Below are positions 8,634-18,626 of a stretch of DNA of 64,000 nucleotides, in pieces. This stretch comes from Gimesia maris (GTDB taxonomy: Bacteria; Planctomycetota; Planctomycetia; Planctomycetales; Planctomycetaceae), in assembly GCF_008298035.1 (NCBI RefSeq), contig NZ_CP042910.1, positions 7,378,001-7,442,000 of the forward strand, written 5' to 3'. Made by a program: the position numbers and the translations under genes. Below the pieces are notes generated by a model. The model had not been told where the DNA came from, ran no database searches, and was given only the letters and a program-made list of their open reading frames with translations. The number at the start of each line of letters is the position of its first letter. The stretch's first letter is position 1.

Positions 8634-10415
8634 GTGGCCACTGCCAACGAAAAAAACACGCAAACGAAGACAATCAATGGCGCTGAGATTCTGGTTCAGG
8701 CATTGGTGCGGCAGGGCGTGAAAACCATCTTTGCTTATCCCGGTGGTTGCAGCATGCCGTTACACCAGGCTTTGATGAAATACAAAGACGATATCCGCAC
8801 ACTCCTGCCCCGCCACGAACAGGGGGGCGGCTTTGCTGCTCAGGGGATTGCCCGTACGACCGGCGAAGTCGGCGTCTGTATGGCAACCAGTGGTCCCGGT
8901 GCCACCAACCTGGTCACCGCTCTGGCAGATGCGAAACTGGATTCGATTCCCCTGGTGGCCATCACCGGCCAGGTGCCTCAAGCCGTCATTGGTAGTGACG
9001 CGTTCCAGGAAACTCCCATGGTGGAAATTTCCCGCGCGATCACCAAGCATCATTACATGGTGACCGACGTCAAAGACGTCGCCCGTATCGTGAAGGAAGC
9101 CTTCTTCATCGCGAATACAGGACGTCCCGGTCCCGTACTGATTGACTTCCCGAAAGACTGTCAGCTGGCGACACTGGATGAAGAACCCGATTACAATCCG
9201 GATACTTATCTGCCCGGCTATCGTCCTGAAATGCGTAAAGCGGCTCCCGAGCAGATCAAACAGATTCTGGCAGCCATCAAACGTTCCAAGAAACCAATTC
9301 TGTATGTTGGTGGCGGGGCGATTATTTCAGACGCCTCTGAAGAACTCGTCAAATTTGCCAGACGAACCAATATTCCTGTTACCACGACCGTGATGGGTCT
9401 GGGTGTATTCCCCGGCGAGGATCCCCTGAGCCTGGATATGCTGGGCATGCACGGAACCGTCTATGCGAACTACGCCGTCAACGAAGCTGATCTGCTGCTG
9501 GCATTTGGCGTACGCTTTGATGACCGCGTGACAGGGAAGCTTGAAGAGTTCGCCAAACATGGAAAAATCGTACACGTGGACATTGATCCTTCTGAGCTGC
9601 AGAAGAACAAAGAAGCGCATATTCCGATTAATGCAGACCTGAAACATGTTCTGACCGAGTTAAACGAAGCAATCACCGACGACGACCTGCCTCAGGTCGA
9701 CAGCTGGCTCGCTCAGTGCAAAGAGTGGAAAGAGAAATTCCCGCTGAAATATCCTGAGCTGGGTGACGTCATGTCACAGCAGTACGCGATTCACGAACTC
9801 TGGCAGCAGAGCAAAGAGAGAGACCCTTACATCACCGTAGGCGTGGGTCAGCACCAGATGTGGGCAGCCCAGTTCTATAAATTCAACAAACCACGCCACT
9901 GGCTCAGCAGTTCGGGACTGGGAACGATGGGCTTCGGCCTGCCCGCTGCCATGGGTGTCCAGGCACAGTTCCCCAATGACCTCGTGGTCGACATCGACGG
10001 CGATGGCTCAATGCTGATGAATATTCAGGAACTGGCAACACTGCACACTGAGAATCTGCCGGTCAAAATCCTGTTGCTGAATAACCAGCATCTGGGTATG
10101 GTCGTGCAATGGGAAGATCGCTTCATGGAAGGGCGGCGTGCTCACACTTACCTGGGGCCCGTGCACCATCCGGAATGGGAAGGGAAAGGCTCCGGCGAAC
10201 ATGCTGAAGCCACCTATCCCGACTTTGTCTCCATCGCCAAAGGCTTTGGACTGCAGGCCAGACAGGTACGCTCCAAAGCAGAATATCCGGCCGCCCTGGC
10301 AGAGATGCTGGCCTCGGATCAACCTTACCTGCTGGATGTGATCTGCACCTACCAGGAACATGTGCTGCCGATGATTCCCAGTGGTGGAACTGTGAACGAC
10401 ATTATCACTGAATAA
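8634..10415 (+). CDS. ilvB: Acetolactate synthase, large (catalytic) subunit
   Basis: The 593-residue enzyme condenses two pyruvates, or pyruvate and 2-oxobutyrate, in the first shared step of branched-chain amino-acid synthesis. It is a cytoplasmic ThDP enzyme. The N-terminal pyrimidine-binding domain has the catalytic Glu62 in [12 protein letters not shown] and the segment [14 protein letters not shown]. The central FAD-binding-type domain spans about 200-340. The C-terminal domain holds the ThDP/Mg motif, [15 protein letters not shown] to [10 protein letters not shown] (about 455-485). The length is normal for the family. The start is GTG 8634 with AGGG upstream. No ilvN regulatory subunit gene or ilvC follows; a strong terminator comes straight after, so the gene is apparently monocistronic. 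Confidence 0.96.
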   Translation: MATANEKNTQTKTINGAEILVQALVRQGVKTIFAYPGGCSMPLHQALMKYKDDIRTLLPRHEQGGGFAAQGIARTTGEVGVCMATSGPGATNLVTALADAKLDSIPLVAITGQVPQAVIGSDAFQETPMVEISRAITKHHYMVTDVKDVARIVKEAFFIANTGRPGPVLIDFPKDCQLATLDEEPDYNPDTYLPGYRPEMRKAAPEQIKQILAAIKRSKKPILYVGGGAIISDASEELVKFARRTNIPVTTTVMGLGVFPGEDPLSLDMLGMHGTVYANYAVNEADLLLAFGVRFDDRVTGKLEEFAKHGKIVHVDIDPSELQKNKEAHIPINADLKHVLTELNEAITDDDLPQVDSWLAQCKEWKEKFPLKYPELGDVMSQQYAIHELWQQSKERDPYITVGVGQHQMWAAQFYKFNKPRHWLSSSGLGTMGFGLPAAMGVQAQFPNDLVVDIDGDGSMLMNIQELATLHTENLPVKILLLNNQHLGMVVQWEDRFMEGRRAHTYLGPVHHPEWEGKGSGEHAEATYPDFVSIAKGFGLQARQVRSKAEYPAALAEMLASDQPYLLDVICTYQEHVLPMIPSGGTVNDIITE

Positions 10416-10444
10416 CCAGTGACACTTGAATGAATTCTATTTCC

Positions 10445-10482
10445 GGGCCCCACAATCACAGATTGTCGGGGCTCGTGTTTTT
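10445..10482 (+). terminator. Rho-independent terminator after ilvB
   Basis: A stem formed by GGCCCCACAATC and GATTGT-C-GGGGCT, with one bulged C and a 3-base loop, is followed by GTGTTTTT. It lies 30 bases after the ilvB stop and separates it from the small downstream gene. Confidence 0.75.
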
Positions 10483-10560
10483 ACCAGAAATCTAAAACTA
10501 CGACAGAATCTGATCTCACCCGGCAAGAAAAAGTCTGATTATTTCAGGAGGAATCCGAGC

Positions 10561-10755
10561 ATGTTATTCGCAGCACAAATCCCGCAGGAATCAGGATATC
10601 TGGTCGGTTGGGGATCACTGGCTCTGATCAATGCCGGCCTGGCACAAGGAAAGAACCGCAGCGGCCTGGCCTGGTTTCTGCTGTCCCTCTTACTGGGCCC
10701 GGTTGCCACTTTTATCCTCGTCGCTTTCTGCAACAAATTGCCCGGGGACCCGTAA
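10561..10755 (+). CDS. Small membrane protein, 64 residues
   Basis: The start is fixed by a strong AGGAGG site 9 bases before ATG 10561; the longer open frame beginning at 10426 lacks one and overlaps the ilvB terminator. The protein has two hydrophobic segments (about 12-25 and 35-57) separated by a basic loop, AQGKNRSGLAWF. This helix-loop-helix layout recurs in small hypothetical membrane proteins of many bacteria. I do not recognise a function. It lies alone between the terminator and a separate rightward gene 97 bases further on. Confidence 0.7.
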   Translation: MLFAAQIPQESGYLVGWGSLALINAGLAQGKNRSGLAWFLLSLLLGPVATFILVAFCNKLPGDP

Positions 10756-10852
10756 AGTCAAAAAAAATCTCTCCGGCGGGCTGGAGAAAGGATCTTGCAG
10801 GCCTATAAGATATCAAGTACAGAGTTTTTTTCTGCTTCATTGCGAGGAAACC

Positions 10853-12286
10853 ATGAGCCAGCAGAGACAGATCGGCGTGACGGTTTTACCGGAGTACCTG
10901 CAGTACGAGGGAGTCGAAACGGTTCTCGACAATCTTATGAAGCGCGCAGGCGTCACGGCCGTTTCCACTTCGCCTTATGTCATGCAACTGGCTGACGAGC
11001 AGACAGGCGTGCGCGAGCCCCCCGCCGACGCTGGTGCCGGACAGGTCCGCCTGCTGGACCGACCGCTGTGGGAAGGTAAACGGGAACTGTGGGTCAAAAC
11101 GTCGCCCAGCTTCGTCCCCGATGAATCACTTTATTCAGGCCTGCGCTATCAGCCAGCGAAAGCGGATGAACTGACTCACAGCGCAGGTCATGTCGTTGCA
11201 GAGTTCATTGAAGCTGCGCATGAACGGGGACTGGAAGTTTACTTCCAGGTCCAGGCAGCAATTCCCCCCGGGTATCGTGTGCAGTTTGGTGGACCGGTCG
11301 AAGAAGACATCCCCCGCCTGCCCGATGGATCACTGCCCCGCAGACGCGTCGCGAATAACGGCAGCCTGGCCAGCCCGCATATTATCGCATACCAGCATGC
11401 ACTGATTCGCGATTTACTCAGTCAATATCCTGAGATCGACGGCCTGCGTTTTGACTGGCCCGAGTATCCGCCTTATTTTCTGGATTCTGCGTTTTTCGAT
11501 TTCAGCGACCACGCCCGCCAGGCAGCAGATCGCCTGGGATACGATTTTGAACAAATGCAGTTAGACTCGCAGGGATTGTATCAGAAACTCAATGGAGGAC
11601 TGACGAATTACGATCTGGAAAACTGGCTCTCGGAAGAGAACCAGGCCGCCAATTTCCCGCTCTGGCTGAACGATCATTATCCCGGAGCCTCTGAAATGCT
11701 GCTGATGAAAGCCCAGCTTTCCAAAGAATTGCTGGCGGGATTCCGGAACACAATGGATGACTGTGGTAAAGCCGGCGTCGAGCTGGCCCCCAGTGCGTTT
11801 CCTCCCCCCTGGTCCATATTATCAGGCATGAATTACTCACTGGCAGCAAAATACTGTAACTCGGTAAGTGTGAAACTGTATGGGATGCACTGGTCAATGA
11901 TGTTGCGTTCGTACGGTGATCAGATTCTGGCGGCCAATCCCGGTTTGTCAGAAACGCTGCTGGTCCGCGCACTCTTCAAATTTCTTGATATCACCGACTG
12001 GGCTCACCCCACACGCCTGGCAGACGTCTCTTACCCGGGCCCCGATCAACCCCACATCGCAGGCCCGCTGGCACAGGAGCGTAAAATCCTGGCTGCCAGA
12101 AAGCTGGCACGTCCCATGCCTATCTATGCACTCGCGCACGGGTATGGTCCCACCGAAGATTTTCGGACGCGGATGCAGGTCGCGACTGACATCAGCCCGG
12201 ACGGAGTCTGGATCAACCGCTATTGCTATCTGAACGATGACAAACTGGACATCATCGGCCAGTGCGCCGTCGGCTGCAATACATAA
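10853..12286 (+). CDS. Putative glycoside-hydrolase-like TIM-barrel protein
   Basis: This 477-residue cytoplasmic-looking protein has no signal peptide. ATG 10853 is preceded by GAGGAAA at 6 bases; the upstream open frame is rejected because it overlaps the previous gene in another frame. The layout suggests a (beta/alpha)8 barrel: AHERGLEVYFQVQAA fits the strand where many glycoside hydrolases place substrate-binding residues, and IDGLRFDWPEYPPYF fits the strand carrying an acid Asp, as in families with the GxRFD motif. Other motifs are VSVKLYGMHWSMM and PMPIYALAHGYGP. It may act on a sugar or be a non-catalytic relative. The fold assignment is inference, and I cannot name the family. Confidence 0.6.
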   Translation: MSQQRQIGVTVLPEYLQYEGVETVLDNLMKRAGVTAVSTSPYVMQLADEQTGVREPPADAGAGQVRLLDRPLWEGKRELWVKTSPSFVPDESLYSGLRYQPAKADELTHSAGHVVAEFIEAAHERGLEVYFQVQAAIPPGYRVQFGGPVEEDIPRLPDGSLPRRRVANNGSLASPHIIAYQHALIRDLLSQYPEIDGLRFDWPEYPPYFLDSAFFDFSDHARQAADRLGYDFEQMQLDSQGLYQKLNGGLTNYDLENWLSEENQAANFPLWLNDHYPGASEMLLMKAQLSKELLAGFRNTMDDCGKAGVELAPSAFPPPWSILSGMNYSLAAKYCNSVSVKLYGMHWSMMLRSYGDQILAANPGLSETLLVRALFKFLDITDWAHPTRLADVSYPGPDQPHIAGPLAQERKILAARKLARPMPIYALAHGYGPTEDFRTRMQVATDISPDGVWINRYCYLNDDKLDIIGQCAVGCNT

Positions 12287-12402
12287 AATTTGCAGAAAAA
12301 CAGATCCCTCTCCCGATCTTCATTCAAATCTCAGCGCCAGACAGTAGGATGGCAGTACACTCAACATTGAATCCGTACTGATCTACCAGGAGGGCACCTT
12401 TC

Positions 12403-13791
12403 ATGCTGCACGGCCAGAACAATCTGCATCCATCTGACCCCGAATCCTTCATCACTCCCGCGTATGGAGGACGCTTCATTCAGGAGCCCGTTCCCAAATA
12501 CAAAATGCCAGACGCAGGTCTGCCTCCCAAGGTGGCTTATAACCTGATTCGCGATGAACTGATTCTGGATGGTAACTCGCGGCTGAACCTGGCAACCTTC
12601 GTCACCACCTGGATGGAAGACGAAGCCCGGCAACTGATGTCAGAAACGTTCGATAAAAACATGATCGACAAGGATGAATATCCGCAGACAGCAGAGATCG
12701 AACTGCGCTGCACCAACATGCTGTCACAGCTCTGGAATTCCCCTGCCGAAGAAAACGCCGTTGGGTGCTCTACAATCGGGTCCAGTGAAGCAGCCATGCT
12801 GGGCGGGATGGCCCTCAAGTGGAACTGGCGGAAACGCAGAGAAGCGGCAGGCAAACCCGCTGATAAACCGAATATGGTCATGGGCATTAACGTGCAGGTC
12901 TGCTGGGAAAAATTCTGTCGTTACTGGGAAATCGAACCACGGTTCGTGCCTATGGAAGGGGACCGCTACTGCCTGACCGCTGAAGAAGCCTTGAAACTCG
13001 TCGACGAGAATACGATTGGCGTCGTCGTGATCATGGGGAGCACGTTTGATGGTCGCTATGAAAACGTTAAAGAAGTCAATGACGCGCTGGTCAAACTCAA
13101 TTCCGAAACCGGCTGGGAAGTTCCCATTCATGTAGATGCCGCTTCGGGCGGATTTGTCGCGCCCTTTCTGCAACCGGATCTCGAATGGGATTTTCGGCTG
13201 CCGCTGGTGAAATCGATTAATACCTCCGGGCATAAATTCGGGCTGGTGTATCCCGGTGTTGGCTGGATTATCTGGCGTGAGAAAGCCGAACTGCCGGAAG
13301 AACTGATCTTTCACTGCAACTACCTGGGCGGGGACCTGCCTAACTTTGCATTGAATTTTTCCCGCCCCGGTAATCAGGTCGTGGCGCAATATTATAATTT
13401 CCTGCGGCTGGGTCACGAAGGCTATCGCGACATCCACCAGACATCGCAGGATGTCGCGTTGCACCTGTCTGCCGGCATCGCGAAACTGGGGCCATTTGAT
13501 CTGATCTCAGATGGAAGTGATATTCCCGTGTTTGCGTTTACCACCAATGAAACCGCCAATTTCAGCGTGTTTGATATTTCAAATAAAGTACGTGAACGGG
13601 GCTGGCTGGTTCCCGCTTATACTTTCCCCAAAAACCGTGACGACCTCGCGGTATTACGGTGTGTCTGCAAAGAAGGTTTCACACGCGATATGGCAGAGAT
13701 GCTGCTGAATGACCTGCAGCACGCGATAGACTATTTTGCTTCTCATCCTCAGCACACCCCCCAGACAGAAGGCAGTGGATTTCACCATTGA
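12403..13791 (+). CDS. gadB: Glutamate decarboxylase
   Basis: The 462-residue PLP enzyme converts glutamate to 4-aminobutyrate and CO2 in the cytoplasm. The PLP-binding Lys is Lys278 in NTSGHKFGLVYPGVGWI, close to the position in E. coli GadB. The HVDAASGGFVAPF segment supplies the Asp that contacts the PLP nitrogen. The N-terminus contains FITPAYGGRFIQEPVPKYKM, typical of bacterial and plant GAD, and the full length matches the family. AGGAGG lies 8 bases ahead of ATG 12403. There is no gadC-type antiporter or GABA transaminase next to it, so a role in acid resistance or in a GABA shunt cannot be separated. Confidence 0.95.
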   Translation: MLHGQNNLHPSDPESFITPAYGGRFIQEPVPKYKMPDAGLPPKVAYNLIRDELILDGNSRLNLATFVTTWMEDEARQLMSETFDKNMIDKDEYPQTAEIELRCTNMLSQLWNSPAEENAVGCSTIGSSEAAMLGGMALKWNWRKRREAAGKPADKPNMVMGINVQVCWEKFCRYWEIEPRFVPMEGDRYCLTAEEALKLVDENTIGVVVIMGSTFDGRYENVKEVNDALVKLNSETGWEVPIHVDAASGGFVAPFLQPDLEWDFRLPLVKSINTSGHKFGLVYPGVGWIIWREKAELPEELIFHCNYLGGDLPNFALNFSRPGNQVVAQYYNFLRLGHEGYRDIHQTSQDVALHLSAGIAKLGPFDLISDGSDIPVFAFTTNETANFSVFDISNKVRERGWLVPAYTFPKNRDDLAVLRCVCKEGFTRDMAEMLLNDLQHAIDYFASHPQHTPQTEGSGFHH

Positions 13792-13860
13792 CCTGTGTCC
13801 GGGTTGCCAAAAGCAGTTTCCTGTAAGAGCAAGGCAGGGGTTATCAGAATAACAGCTGAC

Positions 13861-14277
13861 TTATTTTTTGAGGTCGAACGTTAATTCATTCGCGCCCGCT
13901 TTGACATCAGCTTTGAGTGGAGTATCTTTCATACTGCGGTATTTCTGGGGGATATTGGGGTAGTCTTTTTTCGGAGCCGGATTGTCGGGAGTCCCCTCCG
14001 GTGGGGTCACCGTCACGGTGTAACTGCCGAGCACGACATCAGAGAGTTCCGTCTGTCCCGCTTCGTTCAATACGCCCATGGCTCCCTCGCCTTTACCGTC
14101 CATCATCAACCGGAGTTCCGCTTCGGTGACAGGTGCACCATCGTGAGTCACGGTAACGGTAATGTGGGCACGCTGTTTGTCTTCTGCATTGCTTTTTCCA
14201 CAGCCGACCAGCAACAAACTGGAACACAGCATCAGGGAGTACAGAAAAAATCGCTTCAAATAAATCTGTGTAAACAT
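13861..14277 (-). CDS. Small lipoprotein with a carboxypeptidase-regulatory/transthyretin-like beta domain
   Basis: The 138-residue protein starts best at ATG 14277, which gives a signal peptide ending in the lipobox LLVGC (Cys at about residue 26). The mature part has the pattern HITVTVTHDGAPVTEAELRL and VLGSYTVTVTPPEG, typical of small Ig-like or transthyretin-like domains that describe an added value to a parent protein. A short basic and Pro-rich linker, then LTFDLKK, ends it. It lies downstream of the DUF1559 gene on the same strand, separated by a hairpin. Planctomycetes commonly pair a DUF1559 gene with such a lipoprotein. Role unknown; probably at the cell surface. Confidence 0.8.
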   Translation of the reverse strand: MFTQIYLKRFFLYSLMLCSSLLLVGCGKSNAEDKQRAHITVTVTHDGAPVTEAELRLMMDGKGEGAMGVLNEAGQTELSDVVLGSYTVTVTPPEGTPDNPAPKKDYPNIPQKYRSMKDTPLKADVKAGANELTFDLKK

Positions 14278-14324
14278 TTCAGAGTGATTCCAGATATCAT
14301 TCAGATGATAAAATACAAAACAAT

Positions 14325-14360
14325 GCACGGCCCCGTTGGCCTGACGAACGGAGACCGTGC
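14325..14360 (-). terminator. Hairpin between the DUF1559 gene and lipoprotein gene
   Basis: On the minus strand, GCACGG-TCT-CCGTT and AACGG-GG-CCGTGC form an 11-base-pair stem with a small internal loop and an apical loop of about 8 bases. A T-rich run (CATTGTTTTGTATTTT) follows. It may end most transcripts of the DUF1559 gene, letting a minority read into the lipoprotein gene. Confidence 0.65.
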
Positions 14361-14398
14361 CTTCATTCTCAGTTTAAGACTGCCATGCTGAGTGACGA

Positions 14399-15409
14399 CT
14401 AAAACTCGCCCAAAACATTACCGTCATTTTTGGATGCCAGATTTGCCAGGGTACTGAAGTCAATATTTTCAGAAACAAAGCGGACAGCTCCATCAGTCAA
14501 CAGAACATGGGTTCCGCCGGTATGAAAGGAGTTCAGAACCGTATTGGCCCCATAGGGAGCACTGGCTTCAGTTGGTGCACCGGAAGTCCAGAAGCTGTTG
14601 ATGGAATACATCACAGTCGTTGTTCCTGAACCCCAGGCAGAACCGGAACCCAGTGAAGGCATTTTGGACGTCGTTCCGATTCCGCTCCAGCCGCCATAGT
14701 AGTTAGAGCGGCAGTCTTTCCCATTCACCTGGCCTGACTGCTCAGCCACGATCATCGTATTCGAAGTTCCGTCTTTGACATCACGGATTCGGAAACTTTC
14801 ATTGGGAGCCAGCAATCCATTGTTACAGAAGGTACCGTTCCCATAGCCGGCCCCGGTAACAGAGCAGGAACCTGAACTGCTGCCCGGAGCGGGTGTCGCA
14901 CCGGCAATCCCGACGTAGTCCATCGTCTGACCCTGGTCGTAATTGTTCATCCCGTTCTCGTTGGACGAATTGGAAAACGGACTCGACGGGCAGTTATACA
15001 CGGGAACCCGCAACGTTTTTAATACTTCGTTCGTTCCGGCACCTGTGCCATAACCATACGAGCCGCCACTGTTCTCTGACATGAAACCACCCACGGTGGT
15101 ACTGATATCAAAGTTCATCTGGTTGTAAGCGGGTGCCTGATCCAGGAAAGGTAGAATCGGTGCACGCCAGTTAGGTCGGATGCGTCCGAACTGCTCGCCA
15201 ATCGGGAAGCGAAGATAGTTATCATGGTAGTTGTGAAGCGCCAGACCGATCTGTTTCAACTGATTTTTACAGGTGCTGCGGCGGGCGGCTTCCCGTGCCT
15301 GCTGCACTGCCGGTAAGAGTAACGCAATCAAAATGGCAATAATGGCTATCACCACCAGTAATTCAATCAACGTGAAACCACGTATACGTAATTTGTGCCT
15401 GCTCAACAT
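14399..15409 (-). CDS. DUF1559 family protein with type II pseudopilin N-terminus
   Basis: This protein of about 336 residues begins with a prepilin signal, [20 protein letters not shown], and an amphipathic continuation, [20 protein letters not shown]. It is therefore likely cleaved before the Phe and methylated by a prepilin peptidase, then inserted in a pseudopilus or the membrane. The remainder is the DUF1559 domain with [10 protein letters not shown] and the C-terminal H-x-G-G signature in [20 protein letters not shown]. The family is greatly expanded in Planctomycetota. ATG 15409 was chosen for the AAGGAAAA site 7 bases ahead. No pilus-assembly gene is nearby. Confidence 0.93.
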   Translation of the reverse strand: MLSRHKLRIRGFTLIELLVVIAIIAILIALLLPAVQQAREAARRSTCKNQLKQIGLALHNYHDNYLRFPIGEQFGRIRPNWRAPILPFLDQAPAYNQMNFDISTTVGGFMSENSGGSYGYGTGAGTNEVLKTLRVPVYNCPSSPFSNSSNENGMNNYDQGQTMDYVGIAGATPAPGSSSGSCSVTGAGYGNGTFCNNGLLAPNESFRIRDVKDGTSNTMIVAEQSGQVNGKDCRSNYYGGWSGIGTTSKMPSLGSGSAWGSGTTTVMYSINSFWTSGAPTEASAPYGANTVLNSFHTGGTHVLLTDGAVRFVSENIDFSTLANLASKNDGNVLGEF

Positions 15410-16032
15410 GGACTTTTCCTTCAATAAATACGGGATGCGAGAGTTCGTTTCTTTAGCGGAAAACAGGTATGAAAGAGGGTGGGGTATTCAGGGATGCAGC
15501 CAGTCTCTTCTCAATCTATATCTCAACTCAAATTTTTCGACTCTCCAGCTTTCACAATGAAGTGAGAATAAAACCAGTGCTAACGATCATGCAGAAATTG
15601 CCATCGGACCAATTAGCTGACATATCAAATATGCGAATCTCATGCCTAATCAGCTTCCCCGGACGAAGCAACGATTCTGTTGAACAGTGAAAAACCAGAT
15701 TGAATCCGCTACTTTGCAATCGAGGTTGTCGCTCTCCACTTTTTTTCAAGAACCAAAAACTGCTGAATTATTTCGACTTAGCGAAGACCCACTCTCACAT
15801 CATAAATTGCTGATATGACTTACATTTCTTTTTAGAATTAAAAAATATCACGAATCGGCTCTGCCTGTTGAGTGTCTGTCTGGTCCAGACTGCCCAATAA
15901 AGCAGCAGCCTTAAACTGCAACTCAACTTTCGTTCAGAAACGCTTCAAATTGATTTCTCTGTTTGTGCTGTACTCAAAATTATCACATAATATAACTTTG
16001 ATATCACACTTCCGGTTTCATGAGGATTCACC
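15410..16032. other. Intergenic region between divergent DUF1559 and DUF1080 genes
   Basis: This 623-base stretch is AT-rich and holds no convincing gene; the short open frames in it lack ribosome sites and family features. It must contain the upstream signals of both flanking genes, but no promoter with both boxes at proper spacing stood out. Confidence 0.5.
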
Positions 16033-16812
16033 ATGCGTTTCACAGCCTTGATTACGACTCTGTTTGCACTGATACTCCTGTCGCCCTGTTCGAGTGTACG
16101 GGCCGACGTCGGTCTTGGTGCCAAAGCCCCCACCGATGCAGAAATCCTGCTGGACGGCAGCCGGGAAATGCTGGATCAGAAATGGACTTACTGGGAGGGT
16201 CCCCGGTTCAGTTCCTCACTGCCCATCAAATGGAAAGTGGTGGAAGATCCCATCGATGCAGGTACAGTCGTCATGTCAGATGACCCGGCTGCAGCAGGTG
16301 GCAAATACGGAACCGCCGACATCGTGACAAAAAAGAAATTCCGCGACTTCCGTCTGCATGTGGAATTTCTGGTTTCCAAACCGGGGGGTAACAGCGGCGT
16401 CTATCTGCAGAATCGCTATGAAATTCAGGTTCTGGACGGCGACAAGACAAAACACGGCATGGCAGCCGTCATCAACGAAACCGAGTCACCCTACCATGCC
16501 TATAACGGCACAGGAAAATGGAACGCCTACGACATCACCTTTCGCGCGGCCCGGTTCAAAGACGGCAAGCTCGTCGAGAAGCCTTTAGTCTCGATGTACT
16601 TCAACGGGAAAAAAGTCCACGAAAACGTTACCATCAATAAAGTCTGGGGCGGCGCGAACTCCGGCCTGGATGGAGGCAATGATAACGGTTTCGGTATCAC
16701 CGACACACCCGGCGGTATTAAGCTGCAGTGCGAAGGCCACGACGTCCGCTATCGCAATATCTGGATACAACCCCTCGATCTGAAAACTGCCGACACTGAT
16801 TTCAAGGAATAG
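16033..16812 (+). CDS. Secreted DUF1080 (3-keto-disaccharide hydrolase-like) protein
   Basis: The 259-residue protein has a signal peptide (about residues 1-24) and one DUF1080 domain with a concanavalin-like jelly-roll fold. Recognisable family segments are EILLDGSREMLDQKWTYWEG at the N-terminus, FRDFRLHVEFLVSKPGGNSG with VYLQNRYEIQVLD, and the terminal GIKLQCEGHDVRYRNIWIQP. Members of this family cleave 3-keto-glycosides or bind sugars; the specificity is not known here. GAGGA precedes ATG 16033. It converges on the PhoD-like gene with a 6-base gap and is probably transcribed alone. Confidence 0.9.
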   Translation: MRFTALITTLFALILLSPCSSVRADVGLGAKAPTDAEILLDGSREMLDQKWTYWEGPRFSSSLPIKWKVVEDPIDAGTVVMSDDPAAAGGKYGTADIVTKKKFRDFRLHVEFLVSKPGGNSGVYLQNRYEIQVLDGDKTKHGMAAVINETESPYHAYNGTGKWNAYDITFRAARFKDGKLVEKPLVSMYFNGKKVHENVTINKVWGGANSGLDGGNDNGFGITDTPGGIKLQCEGHDVRYRNIWIQPLDLKTADTDFKE

Positions 16813-16818
16813 CCGCTC

Positions 16819-18384
16819 TTATTGCTCTGCCGGCTTTTCTCCACCTGAGGGGACATCATGCTGGTAGAGCAGCTTTCCTTTTTCATCGTGAAACAGAAAG
16901 GAGAGGGTCGCCGGATCCTTTTTATTCGACGGAGTGACCTTCACCAGCAGAAACCCACCAGAACGCGGCTCCTGCAGATAAGGCTGTTTGATCAGTCCCT
17001 CGGGGTCCGTTGATTTCGGATCACCTGCCTTGCGACCCAGCCGTGAATTGGCATCGACCAGTGCACCGCTGGAGAATTCTTCGAATCCACTCGGATCAAT
17101 GGCATGATACTGCCAGTGACGATCACCACACACAATGAAAAAGTTCTGCTGATCCAACCCATTCTCCTTGAGCCAGTTGAAGAACTCATCCCGCTCATGA
17201 CGGAATCCACCGATGTCACAGTGGTTGTCGGTCTTGCGCAGATCATCGGGGCCAATCATGGGTGTCGGCGAGACGAGCAGTTTGAATGTCGCATTACTTT
17301 CATTGAGTGTTTTCTTGAGCCACGCTTTCTGTTCTGCACCCCAGATCGTTTTTTCCGGCCCGTCTTCCATGGCATTGGGACTGCGATACATGCGGTTTTC
17401 CGGCAGCCAGATCTGCAGATTTTGATTCACACGATGCGTGCGATAGGTTTTTGCCCCGGTCTCTTGCATGGGGGCGACGGGCAGTTGTTCCAGCATCATC
17501 GCACGCCCTTCTGCCGGCGTGGGATGATGATCTCCTGTGTTATCACCGTCATCGATTCGGTAATCATGATCGTCAATTTCCCAGTAGGTGGGTACTGCGG
17601 CAAACAGATCCCGATAGCGGGGCTGCAGAAACTGTTCATGCCATTTCTGCCGCATTTCGGGAATGGTTTTCGCGCGGGGCTTATCGGGTGTGTCGTAATA
17701 CACATTATCGCCGGTGCCAATAAAGAAGTCTGGTTTCAGTTTGAGAATGGTCTCCAACGCAGGATAGCCCAGGTGTTTGTCCGGGCCGGAATAGGGTTGC
17801 GGAAGCTTTGTGTTGTTTTCCTCGAGATGCTGTTTTTGATCGATTCGATCATCGCCGTGAAACTTGGCATAGTTCATCCCTGTCACCACCACAAAATCAA
17901 CAGGCGTCGTTTTACTGGCACCAGGCAATGTTTTGAACCGCGCCGTGGGACCAGCGTGCATCTGCTCCTCTGTTTCACCGATCCGGGTTTTGCACTCGTA
18001 TTCGGTGTCAGCCATCAGACCATTAAATGCGGCGCGCGCGATAAAATCATGCTCCGCAGCGGCCTTCACAACCTGGGTATCAACGTGCTTTGAAGCTGTC
18101 TTTTCGTTTTCGTATGGGCTGAGCGAAAAGATAACAACTCCCGGCATACCCGGTACATCGCGGTCAACGAGTTTGTCTGTTTTCGTCAAACGCACCTGTA
18201 CCAGAGCCGTCTCAGAGGTGACCTCTCCGACCATGATACCCATCCCCGCCTGTAGGAGAACCGTTTTACTCTCACTGTGGATTGATGCTGATTCCCCCTG
18301 TTCCACGGCAGCCGTTGCGACTTCCGGCTTCGGTTTTTCACAGCCGAACACAATTAACAGACAACAGAGACAAAATATTCTCAT
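16819..18384 (-). CDS. PhoD-like alkaline phosphatase/phosphodiesterase, lipoprotein
   Basis: The 521-residue protein carries a lipobox (IVFGC, Cys15), so it should be an exported, lipid-anchored protein. A Fibronectin-like N-terminal part (about 40-150, ending [15 protein letters not shown]) precedes a PhoD-type metallophosphatase domain. Metal-site motifs are [13 protein letters not shown], the [18 protein letters not shown] segment and [13 protein letters not shown]. These fit hydrolysis of phosphomonoesters or diesters outside the cytoplasm, with calcium and iron cofactors in characterised PhoD. GGGAG precedes the ATG. Phosphate starvation control is plausible, but no Pho box was identified. 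Confidence 0.9.
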   Translation of the reverse strand: MRIFCLCCLLIVFGCEKPKPEVATAAVEQGESASIHSESKTVLLQAGMGIMVGEVTSETALVQVRLTKTDKLVDRDVPGMPGVVIFSLSPYENEKTASKHVDTQVVKAAAEHDFIARAAFNGLMADTEYECKTRIGETEEQMHAGPTARFKTLPGASKTTPVDFVVVTGMNYAKFHGDDRIDQKQHLEENNTKLPQPYSGPDKHLGYPALETILKLKPDFFIGTGDNVYYDTPDKPRAKTIPEMRQKWHEQFLQPRYRDLFAAVPTYWEIDDHDYRIDDGDNTGDHHPTPAEGRAMMLEQLPVAPMQETGAKTYRTHRVNQNLQIWLPENRMYRSPNAMEDGPEKTIWGAEQKAWLKKTLNESNATFKLLVSPTPMIGPDDLRKTDNHCDIGGFRHERDEFFNWLKENGLDQQNFFIVCGDRHWQYHAIDPSGFEEFSSGALVDANSRLGRKAGDPKSTDPEGLIKQPYLQEPRSGGFLLVKVTPSNKKDPATLSFLFHDEKGKLLYQHDVPSGGEKPAEQ

Positions 18385-18574
18385 GCGAGCACTCCCTTAA
18401 GTTCCGGATCTCGAACTGATGATGACTCCCATTCTATTGATTACCACTTCCCTTCCCAACTGAAATCTACTGCGAATTCCCGTATTACTGAGATGCCGGT
18501 TTTTTATGAATTCCTCAGCAAATCAACTTGCTGTTCTGATTGCGAACTCACCAGAATAGAACAGTAGTGACTGA

Positions 18575-18603
18575 TTGACGTTCTTGCTGTTCCAGCCGAT
18601 TAT
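18575..18603 (+). promoter_or_regulatory. Predicted sigma70-like promoter of the SGNH hydrolase gene
   Basis: TTGACG (18575-18580) is followed after 17 bases by GATTAT (18598-18603), 5 of 6 and 4 of 6 matches to the consensus boxes. Transcription would begin about 15 bases before ATG 18627, giving a short leader. Confidence 0.35.
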
Positions 18604-18626
18604 CCATTAATAAAAGAAGACGCATC

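Noticed and set aside
17104-18093. 329-codon plus-strand open frame across the PhoD-like gene
   Set aside because: It is antisense to a clear PhoD-type metallophosphatase and lacks known domains.
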